DNA from: Asterias amurensis
Taxonomy: Eukaryota > Echinodermata > Asteroidea > Forcipulatida > Asteriidae
Length of the DNA stretch: 64,000 nt
Assembly (NCBI RefSeq): GCF_032118995.1
Contig: NC_092666.1
Span: forward strand, 8,258,501-8,322,500
Direction of reading: 5' to 3'
Made by a program: the position numbers and the translations under genes. Below are positions 56,501 through 64,000 of this stretch, one piece after another. The notes under the pieces are model-generated. The model did no database searches and was not told where the DNA came from. It saw only the letters and a program-made list of their open reading frames with translations. Within the stretch, counting starts at the first letter, position 1, and every line of letters begins with the position of its first letter.

Positions 56501-56917
56501 AGAAAACTACATTACTTCAAAGGGAGCCGTTTCTCAGAATGTTTTATACTATCAACAGCTCCCCATTACTCGTTACCAAGTAAAGTTTTAACTAACAATT
56601 ATTTTGAGTAATTACCAATAGTGTTCAGTGCCTGTAATAAATTCACATGTGTCCAGTGCCTTTAACTTGTAGGTCGCAGTTTTCTGCTAGATAACACGAG
56701 GTGCGTGGTGATCTTGCTCGTTCAAGTGACCTACAATACTTTTTTCATCAAGGATAAACCTATTCACTGTTATTTTTCTTTTGTTTTATTTAAAGGTTGG
56801 CTGTATGAATGGACAGGAAGTTTTCAAGTCACGCTGTTTGCATTTGCTGGTTTGACTCTTCTGCCGATACCACTGTATTGTATTGACTCTGTGTATACAA
56901 AGAAGAAAAACTCTTAG
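50585..56917 (+). CDS. SLC16-like major facilitator transporter, four coding exons, 456 residues
   Basis: Coding exons 50585-50792 (exon from 50524), 52880-53023, 53923-54819, 56796-56917. All introns are phase 1 with AG/GT borders. About 12 hydrophobic segments are separated by a charged loop after the sixth (DKDEASRKKTEEEVPTDSG). Family features: GWVIIGAAFITNVILMG at the first span, LGSRFVFISGGIFGGIGLTL, YFEERYSVANAVSTAG (compare the SLC16 YF.KRR..A.G.A.AG motif), and DTYGWRGVVLLLGG. The usual [D/E]G[G/S] before the first GW is DNHPMGW here, so it is a divergent member. SLC16 carriers move monocarboxylates, thyroid hormone or other small acids across the plasma membrane; the substrate cannot be read. 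A short upstream ORF starts at 50542. Stop TAG at 56915-56917. Confidence 0.88.
52298..52519. mobile_element. ACTGTAAAA short inverted-repeat element in transporter intron 1
   Basis: ACTGTAAAACAAATCCCGTA and the inverse TTTACGGGATTTTTTTTTTA-CAGT, with repeated TTTACGGTG and TGCCAGGTA blocks. Flanking TA would suit a mariner-type target, not proven. Confidence 0.7.
52540..52830 (-). mobile_element. tRNA-Leu/Ser-derived SINE, family S1 (copy 2)
   Basis: Minus strand from 52830: GTGTCATGGCCGAGCGGTTA (A box GGCCGAGCGG), AGAGCACCGG, variable arm, GTGGGTTCGGATCCCGGTCG (B box), then CGTGACACTTG closing an acceptor-like stem. A body of about 200 bases follows, shared with 31583-31880. A tRNA-like head plus body makes this a SINE, not a tRNA gene. 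Confidence 0.85.
53118..53325. mobile_element. Inverted tRNA-like repeat in transporter intron 2
   Basis: GAAAAATCAAATGGTCCTCA at 53118 is mirrored by TGAGGACCATTTGATTTTTC at 53306. The left part has, on the minus strand, GCTCAGTTGGTAGAGCATCT (A box); the right part has GGGTTCAAATCCCAATGAGG (B box) on the plus strand. Confidence 0.65.
53532..53782. mobile_element. GGGTGCGTTCG...CGAACGCACCC element, family M4 (short copy)
   Basis: AGGGTGCGTTCGTTTAGC and GCTAATCGAACGCACCCT form the ends. Internal AGCTCACCTTGGACAGCCCC and its counterpart also pair. Relative of 44382-45174. Confidence 0.8.
54899..55272 (+). mobile_element. M1-related element in transporter intron 3 (subtype with CCTTCCCTTTAA end)
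   Basis: Starts TTAAAGCCAATGTATATG, has TTCTAGCTAGAAG in place of the usual hairpin, and ends TACCAAACGTGTACCTTCCC. The same subtype is at 61530-61905. Confidence 0.8.
55451..55808 (-). mobile_element. M1 element in transporter intron 3
   Basis: TTTTAAGGAATCGGACACTA to AATTACCAATAGTGTCCAGT, with GATTTCGAGACCTCAGGTCT hairpin. Confidence 0.82.
56320..56636 (+). mobile_element. M1 element, 5' end degraded, in transporter intron 3
   Basis: Recognised from AACGAACCTGTGAAAGTTTG to AATTACCAATAGTGTTCAGT, with an extra terminus-like GTGTCCAGTGCCTTTAA at 56650. Confidence 0.8.
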
Positions 56918-57480
56918 GATGGTTGTTTAGATTTCAAACCACCATGGAACGACATATTGTCCCATGGAGCTATGTCCACCGGAGATTCGGCCCAAAATGG
57001 GATATTAACCCATTTTGTGTTGTTTATAGATTCATTGCCTATTTGACTTGTTGTTGTTGTGTAGGTTTTATTCCTTTTAACAAAATATATTTGCCTGTTA
57101 AATTTTCTAAATTTCTTGTTTAATCTTGTAATGTATTTTTATTCCATTGTACATTGTAATAACCGTGCAATTCAGCGTCCAGCTGCGAATTGGTCTAATA
57201 TGAGTACATGATTTATAAGATGGGCTGGAGGAGCACGATTCAAAAGAGGGCGCTCTCTGAGGGCTCTTACGGAAGAACCACCGGGGAAGAGGTGGTATGG
57301 GGGGGGGGGGGGATGCACAGAGTATCCCCTGCCGGTACGAGACAAAGCAACTGTTCTGAACTGTTGTCAAATACATCCTTGACTGGCTATACACAAATAT
57401 GTTATGATGCATCCTTTAGTGGAAGTCAGTTTTAGCGACTGGCTAATTGTGTATTGGCAAATAAAACGTATGATTTGCTA
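56918..57480 (+). terminator. Transporter 3' untranslated region with AATAAA at 57459-57464
   Basis: No frame continues. The AATAAA in TTGGCAAATAAAACGTATG is the first canonical polyadenylation signal after the stop. A G12 run lies at 57300. Confidence 0.5.
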
Positions 57481-57543
57481 TAGTATCTGATTTTTAATGA
57501 GATCTGATGTACAATCTGATGACCTATGTCGGCCTACTGAACC

Positions 57544-57919
57544 TTAAAGACACTAGACACTATTGGTATTAAAGACCAGTCTTAACACTGGGTGTATCTC
57601 AACATATTCATAAAATAACAAACCTGTGAACATTTTCACTCGATTGGTTATCAAAGTTTCGAGATAATGGAAGAAAAAACACCAATGACACACGAAGTTG
57701 TGTGCTTTCGGAACCTCAAACTCTAATTCTGAGGTCTCGAAGTCAAATTCAAATATTTTGGAGGAAAATTACTTCTTTCTCGATAACTACGCTACTTTAG
57801 AGGGGGCCGTTTCTTACAATGTTTTATTCCGTCAACAGCTCTCCATTGCTTGTTACCAAGTAATTTTTATGGTAACAAATATTTTGAGTAATTGCCAATA
57901 GTGTCCAGTGCCTTTAATA
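57544..57919 (+). mobile_element. M1 element downstream of the transporter
   Basis: TTAAAGACACTAGACACTAT to TTGCCAATAGTGTCCAGTGC. Its right half is the part preserved at 13212-13429. Confidence 0.87.
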
Positions 57920-59341
57920 TTTTCCGTATTACGTCAGTGAATGTTTCCCAAAATGCCTGCGGCAGGAGTTTACCAAAATGAATACTACATTTCTAGAAAC
58001 GAATCATCATTATTATTGATTTGCTAATCCATGGAGAGTTACACATGAATAAGTGCCGATGACATTCAAAGATGGTTCTAAAAACAATGTATGTAATTTC
58101 GTCAAATGTATGCTGGTTGCTGCTGAGGTTAACTACTGCAATCTTTATAAATAATAGATGTTAAATTTGCACCGGGGAAAAAAAACATTAATTTTGGATT
58201 TTACCCACACACCGATGTGTGTGTTAGCACATACTCGGTACTTTCCCCCGATTCCTGTGAAAAAAATATCACAGGCATATTACTCGGGTTGAATTTGAAC
58301 CCACGACCTTTGCAATTCTAGAGCAGTGTCATACCAACTATAGAGCAGTCTTTGTTTGCCATAGTGGACTGCTAGTATGCATTATGATTGTCTGTTGATA
58401 CATAACACGTTCAGCTGTTTTTGATTTAGTTGTATGCCTAGATACTTTCAACAATTGCAGAATGTGGGTGACAATGGTACTAAAGCATACCAATACAGGA
58501 AACACAAGGGTTGATTACATACCACGGTTCCGAGAAGAAAGAACAAAATGGACGAGTGGAAGCTGACCAAAGCTTGATGATTTTCAGACCGGACTACTGA
58601 TGGATTTGTAGATTCGTATACTCATGTAGCTGTAGATTTTCGGGACCCGTAGGGTTGGGAAAAACGCCGTGATGTAATCAGATGTTGGAGATTTGGAGGT
58701 TTTCCTTAAAATCGGATTCTCCACAATTTGTGACACTCAATAAAATAAGGGTCATAACCTTTCTGAGGATGGATTCGGCTTCTGCTATTGTTTTACTATC
58801 TGTAAGAATGAAGACAACCGAAGTACATGTTATAGAGCTGTCTTCATAAGAATTATGGCATAAATTAAACACTTTACAATAAATCATAGGCCTATCAAAG
58901 TTACTTAAAACAATTGACTAATGAATAATCAGAACACTTCATAACTGAAAACGACTTATATATGCAAATACGTTTGCAATTCCCGCCATGTCTTTGTGGG
59001 CCGCGCCATCTTGGAATACTATTTACATCAGCAATGTTTACAAAACGATAACCAAACTATAAGAGCATAAATGGCAGATTCTAAGGACAATAATTTCCCG
59101 ATCTCGTGTCTAATGAACAACAAGCTGACACATAAACTCAAACAACTTTAGAAATAGAAATTTATAATACAAAAAGGGGAAATTCACCTGTAACAATGAA
59201 GACAGTCGAAGTACATGTTTACAGCTGTCTTAACAGGAAATATGGGAGCACCCGGAAACCTGACGTTGAGGGCGCAGGAAGAAACTAAATTTGATTAAAC
59301 CGAAAAAAATGAGGGGGCCATATCTTTTATAACTGTCACGT
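57920..59341. other. Downstream flank of the transporter, right copy
   Basis: Matches 13430-14822. Holds a SINE S2 copy at 58155-58345. Same duplicated GAAGTACATGTT blocks and GGCCGCGCCATCTTGG motif (about 58999). No conserved coding frame. Confidence 0.7.
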
Positions 59342-60179
59342 TAACTAATCGAAACAAGAATGTTTTTTCAAGGTCGTAACAGGCGTGTGTGGCAAGTGTT
59401 CCGATCAACACATCGATCGGCCTTTTGTATCAATCGATCGATCGAAAACTTATTTCGAGGGTGGGCCACTGTAGGTCTTTTGAGCATGGATGTAACACTG
59501 CTAGATGAGGTAGTTACCTATGACACAGCGAGCATCTATACGTTGGTGTGTGGATCTCGCGTAGAAGCTGCCTTACTGTACAATCGGCCGAACAAGTGTT
59601 TAATGTTGCCTGCAATGTGTCCAAGCAATTAGTGTCGTTTAAAAAAAAAAAAAAAAAATTGCACAAAAGCTTTTCACACAGGCAAAAAAGCCAACGTTTA
59701 TTAATCTCTTATACAAATTATTATATGCCAACACCCAAGTGTTCATAAATCAATACGTAAAACTGTTTTTCTTTCTTTAATGTATTCAAATTATAAAATA
59801 ATTATGACGAGTGCTAGAGCTCGTCGAACCGGTTTGCATTGACACCGGGACACCCTCGTGGGCCTCGACGGAGCTCCAACCCCCACGCACTGACAGGACC
59901 GAAATGGTCGGGTTTCCCAGTACGGGGGAAGCAGTTCAGATCATAACAACATAATAAGGACAATGACTCCAAGTCCGTTTTTACACCCTTAACCCGTTTC
60001 AACATGATAATAATACATTCTTAATACTTGTTATTAACTTTTCACTGCGCTCTGTCCAACCATGACCAGCATGGACGCCACACCAAAAAACATACCAGAA
60101 AGGCATCCTATGATACTAACTAACCGCGTAGGGAAAACATGTTCATAATACCCAACCTTATGTCTTCTTCGCCTCACTC
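59342..60179. other. Spacer; no feature recognised
   Basis: A 90-codon plus frame at 59360-59632 and a minus frame at 59814-60005 have no domain and no splice support. A16-18 run at 59641. Confidence 0.45.
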
Positions 60180-60351
60180 CGACTTGACATTGGCCTTAAG
60201 GCCTCGGAGACAAATGACGTGGACGCGACCTCCGAGACACTGGAATCAACTATATACAACACTCCACCACCAATTGAAGCACTCTGGATATATTGTTCAT
60301 AATTACTAAATTTGAGCAGTTTTGTTTATGTGCTTAGATAAAAACCGCTTC

Positions 60352-60756
60352 TTTAAAGACACTGGACACTATTGGTAATTGTCAAAGACTAGTCTTCACA
60401 GTAAGTTGGTGTATCTCCACATATGCATAAAGTAACAAACCTGTTAAAATTTGAGCTCAATCGGTCGTCGTAGTTGCGAGATATTAATGAAAGAAGAAAA
60501 CACCCTTGTCGCACCATGGTCACACGAAGTTGTGTGCTTTCAGATGCTTGATTTCGAGACCTCAAATTCTAAATCTGAGGTCTCAAAATCAAATTCGTGG
60601 AAAATTACTTCTTTCTCGAAAACTACGTCACTTCAGAGGGAGCTATTTCTCACAATGTTATATACTATCAACCTCTCCCCATATACTCGTAATCAAGAAA
60701 GTTTTTATGATAATAATTATTTTGAGTAATTAACAGTAGTGTCCACTGCCTTTAAA
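60352..60756 (+). mobile_element. M1 element inside the tandem array
   Basis: TTTAAAGACACTGGACACTA to ATTAACAGTAGTGTCCACTG CCTTTAA. Contains a small extra CACCATGGTCACACGAAG insertion in the usual body. Confidence 0.87.
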
Positions 60757-61261
60757 AACTTGTTTATGTATCAATACTAACTAGTCTTGGCCGTCACCTC
60801 CTTTTATATGATCTTATGATCTTGGTCTTTTCCTCAGAGACCATGACTCAACTACAACCCAACTTCCACCAATTAAAAACACTCCCGTATTGTTCGTATT
60901 ACAAATTGTGAGCGGTTTTGTTTATGTGCTTATAGACATAATAAAACCGGTTTTAAACACTTAATGTTGATGTATGTCCATAATAACTAGCATTGGCCAT
61001 CACCTCCTTCATCCGATACCTATGGACTCCACTTACAACCCTGCTTCCACCAATTAAAAGTACTCTGGATAAAAATTATACTGTTCCTATTACTAATTGT
61101 GAGCGGTTATATTTTCGTTCCTATTAGACATAATAAAACCACTTTTAAACAATTGTTTCTGTATATGCACACACTGGTCTTGGCATTCGCCTCGATTTGA
61201 TCGTGGACCTTGTGCTCGCAGAGACCACGGACTCAACTACAACATCGCTTTCACCAATGGG

Positions 61262-61403
61262 AGAATTTCAGGACGCTTGGTGGCGGCAGACTTACCAGGT
61301 AAAATCCATTGTTCTCGGTAATGTGCGCCAGCTCAGAACTACGTAAACAATGGAAATTTACCCGGTAAGTCTGCTGCCACCTAGCGCCTTAAAGTCTCCC
61401 ATT
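61262..61403. mobile_element. Small foldback, GGTGGCGGCAGACTTACC arms
   Basis: GGTGGCGGCAGACTTACCAG and the inverse CGGTAAGTCTGCTGCCACC. A half-copy (CCCGGTAAGTGTGCTGCCAC) is at 62394. Confidence 0.75.
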
Positions 61404-61529
61404 AAAAACACTGTGGGGTATATACTGTTCGTATTATTTGAACGGTTTTGTTTATGCTTTGATATAATACAACCGCTTATGGTACACTGTGTGTGCACAA
61501 CATAACTATACTTTCATAAAATGGAAAGT

Positions 61530-61905
61530 CTTAAAGGGAAGATACACTATTGGTAATTGTCAAAGACCATTGTTCTCACTTGGTGTATCTCACCATGTGC
61601 ATAAAATAACAAACCTGTGAACATTTGAGCTCAATTGGTCATCGGAGTTGGGAGAAAATGATGAAAGTAAACACCCTTGTTAGACGAATTTATGTGCTTT
61701 CAGATAGAAATAAAATACTTCTAGCTAGAAGTCTTTTATTATTTTAGTGAGAAATTACCTCTATTTCAAAATCTAATGCTACTTCAGAGGGAGCCGTTTC
61801 TCACAATGTTTTATATTATCAACAGCTCTCCAATGCTCGTTACCAAGTCAGTTTTTAAGTTAATATTTGTTTTGAGTAAATACCAAACGTGTACCTTCCC
61901 TTTAA
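61530..61905 (+). mobile_element. M1-related element (CCTTCCCTTTAA subtype)
   Basis: CTTAAAGGGAAGATACACTA to CAAACGTGTACCTTCCCTTT. The shared TTCTAGCTAGAAG centre pairs it with 54899-55272. Confidence 0.82.
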
Positions 61906-62727
61906 ACACGGTTGAATTATAATACAGTTTGTTTTCATTTAAAGACCTGCTTGAACGAAAATGTCAAGTCGTGAACTTTGCTGAATTCCACTTAAAATAT
62001 TTTCGATGAATAAGGAAATCGAGTCATATGATTATAAATAGGTTTCAATTGTGTAAAAAAACAATCATTTTGTATGCCCTTATCCAGAGCTTTTCTGCCA
62101 GATTTGCGAAAAGCCCCGTTACGTAATCACTCTCAAAACGTCGCAAGTAGATAAAGCCGCTTTGTTGCAGCGTGGATGTATAAACAAAGCAAACTCCCAC
62201 AAATGACGTCAGCGGCATTGTCCTTTGACGCCCGCTCTCAACGGCAGAAGTGTTTTTAGTTTTTCAAAAAACCTCTAGGTAGGGGCCTGATTTTTTAATC
62301 GATAATTACGAAAAGTGTACACATATCAAAACCAGGCAACTTTCCATTAGTTACGAGGTCAATGAATGTCCATTTTTGAGGACATGAATTAGCCCGGTAA
62401 GTGTGCTGCCACCTAGCGTCGATAAAAGTCTCTGATTGGCGATTCATAATCAAAGTTAAAGTCACTTCAAAAGTTGGGGCTCATCATCGGTTCATTGTAC
62501 ACTGACTGCAAAAAAACAAATCACTACTGTACCTTCACAGAACCCGTCTTTAAAAAAATCTAAACATTAATAAATTGATATATCTCTGGCTTACTGAATA
62601 ATATTTCTTTTTTTACAGATATAATGTAAAATTTGAGTGGTGAAAAAATAGAGATTTGATTTTTTTCAACGAAAGCCCATTTGGCATAGCGCCATCGTGT
62701 TTTTTTTTCTCTCGTTTTTTCCCCGAA
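61906..62727. other. Spacer; no gene recognised
   Basis: Mixed AT-rich sequence. The only repeat seen is the half foldback at 62394-62430. Confidence 0.45.
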
Positions 62728-62932
62728 TTCTCAATCCGTTAGTACGGATTCTCAATCGTTATTTCGAATTCCCAATCCTTTAATACAGATTCCCAATTCG
62801 TTATTATGGATTCTCGATCCGTTATTTCGAATTCTCATATTCCACAATACAGATTCTCAATCCGTTATTTCAAATTCTCAATTCGTTATCAGATTCTCAA
62901 TCCGTTACAACGATATGAAATCCGTTATTTTA
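62728..62932. repeat. Minisatellite of about 21-23 bases
   Basis: About nine degenerate units of the type GATTCTCAATCCGTTATTTC, with alternating TACGGATT / TTCGAATT ends. A stray unit (TGTTATTACGGATTGTGAAT) occurs at 63502, beyond the next element. Confidence 0.85.
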
Positions 62933-63112
62933 GAGTCACACCCGTATACTTATGTGATTGTGTATTTCTTGTGCAGATTGCCACAGGCAAGGGAAATGCA
63001 GAACACTAAAGCAACAATATTCTGCTAAGCAAAATTACCCGCGTTAGTTTGCATCTTAGCAGAAGATGACCGTATTAGTGTTATGTAAATGTCAACCTAA
63101 AGCACTCTCATT

Positions 63113-63498
63113 TTAAAGACACTGTACACTATCGGTAATTGTCAAAGACCAGTCTTCTAATTTGGTGTATCTATGCATAAATTATAGTTACAAACCTGTG
63201 AAAATTCGAGCTCAATAGGTCGTCGAAGTTGCGAGATAATTATGATGAAAAAAAACACCCTGGTCAAACAAAGTTGTGTGCTTTCAGATGCTTGATTTCG
63301 AGACGTCAAAATCTAAATCTGAGGTCTCGAAATAAAATTCGTGGAAAATTACTTCTTACTCAAAAAACTACGTTACTTCAGAGGGAGCCGTTTCTCAAAA
63401 TGTTTTATACTATCAACAGTACCCCATTACTTGTTCCAGTAAGGTTTTATTATAATAACCATTTTGAGTAACTACCAATAGTGTCCACTGCCTTTAAG
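63113..63498 (+). mobile_element. M1 element next to the right-edge gene
   Basis: TTTTAAAGACACTGTACACT to ACTACCAATAGTGTCCACTG CCTTTAA. Confidence 0.87.
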
Positions 63499-63619
63499 AT
63501 CTGTTATTACGGATTGTGAATCAGAACCTGTTTCCCAGGGAAATCTGTCCATCGGAAAATCTGTCCACCAGCAGCAAATATGCACCCTCAGAATTGCCAT
63601 CCTCAAAAATGTTCCTGAT

Positions 63620-63625
63620 TTTATT
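63620..63625 (-). terminator. Polyadenylation signal AATAAA for the right-edge gene
   Basis: Minus-strand AATAAA about 240 bases after the stop at 63862. Confidence 0.4.
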
Positions 63626-63861
63626 TTTGAGAATCCTTTTTTTTTCTTGTTTGAATCGATTTATTAGAAAAAAAAACATATCCCGTTGAAAAGCACCACG
63701 ACAACAAAAACATGTCCCCCATAATGGGAAATCTGGACTAGTGGAAATGATTCCAAAGAGGGCGCTATTAGAAGAAGTTTGTACACAGTTTTCCATTATG
63801 GGGGGGGGGGGACGGACAGAATCTCCGGTGATACAGCATCTCCTGGCACACCGGACCACCA

Positions 63862-64000
63862 TTACTTAAAGTTCCCGCGGAGTTCTGCTGCCAGTGGTTT
63901 CCGTTCAACACGTTCAAGATGATCAGCTAGGACCAGGAATGAGCTGCTCCCAAAGTCGTCACACAATGACTTCCACTTCAACAGCATACAATATATCTGT
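63862..64000 (-). CDS. Last exon (partial) of a third death-domain gene
   Basis: From 63999 the minus frame is open for 45 codons to TAA (63862-63864). It reads IYCMLLKWKSLCDDFGSS, then FLVLADHLERVERKPLAAEL and RGNFK. This matches the second half of the death domain in exon 15 of 20509-37666: the pattern QI.CML..W, then the .L..LERVER..L...L.G helix, has the same spacing. The gene must extend right of the window. Here the frame runs directly to a stop after the domain, with no splice donor at the GTAACA position, so the tail differs from the middle gene. It lies downstream of the transporter in the same order as the middle death-domain gene lies after the broken transporter. Confidence 0.78.
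   Translation of the reverse strand, partial: QIYCMLLKWKSLCDDFGSSSFLVLADHLERVERKPLAAELRGNFK

Larger units (their letters stand above)
60180..61500. repeat. Degenerate tandem array of about 190-base units, interrupted by insertions
   Basis: Units begin near 60185, 60780, 60985 and 61165. Each contains CTTGGC.TCACCTC, GAGACCA.GACTCAACTACAA, CCACCAATTAAAA.CACTC and GAGCGGTTTTGTTTATG.GCT. An M1 element (60352-60756) and a small foldback (61262-61403) are inserted. Confidence 0.7.

Noticed and set aside
60180..61500. Regularly spaced repeats that could suggest a CRISPR-like array
   Set aside because: Units are about 190 bases, degenerate, with no constant short repeat and spacer pattern; this is eukaryotic tandem repeat DNA.

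Overview
The window is animal nuclear DNA: intron-rich genes with short phase-matched exons, GT/AG splice sites, AT-rich spacers, and a very high load of short DNA transposons, foldback elements and tRNA-derived SINEs. The repeat types and the ZU5/UPA/death-fold gene suggest an echinoderm, probably a sea star. That assignment is inference, because no ribosomal or mitochondrial marker is present. There is no prokaryotic gene organisation, CRISPR array or intact tRNA gene.

Two gene families account for the real coding sequence. (1) On the minus strand, about 16 exons between 37666 and 20509 encode a protein of about 1,100 residues: charged N-terminus, long coiled-coil-like region, ZU5 domain with an HFS autoproteolysis motif, UPA domain, a DED-like helical domain and a C-terminal death domain. 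This is a relative of PIDD1, UNC5CL and UNC5 with an unusual N-terminus. (2) On the plus strand, four coding exons (50585-56917) encode a 456-residue SLC16-like major facilitator transporter.

The main structural result is that these two genes form a head-to-head module that is repeated. The left edge (308-392) holds exon 1 of a second ZU5/death-domain gene that runs off the window. It is followed by a broken transporter copy (12700-12967) whose remaining coding exons are missing through one deletion. The middle module is the intact pair. At the right edge (63862-64000) the last exon of a third death-domain gene enters from outside. The period is about 37 kb, so the window samples a tandem array of [death-domain gene, minus] [transporter, plus] modules.

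Layout: 1-597 left paralogue exon 1 and flank; 598-4107 repeat-rich insertion; 4108-8652 intergenic sequence with a 2 kb tandem duplication; 8024-9567 inverted-repeat element carrying a transposon protein remnant; 10.5-14.8 kb transporter pseudogene copy and flank; 15-20.3 kb repeats and spacer; 20.5-38.5 kb ZU5/death-domain gene and its promoter; 38758-43680 a Helitron with three nested elements; 43.7-50 kb tandemly duplicated transporter 5' region; 50.5-57.5 kb transporter; 57.5-63.8 kb repeats; 63.86-64 kb next death-domain gene.

Because the modules are duplicated, the window carries its own empty sites. These show TTAA target duplication for two families of short elements, and an exact A/T insertion for the Helitron.
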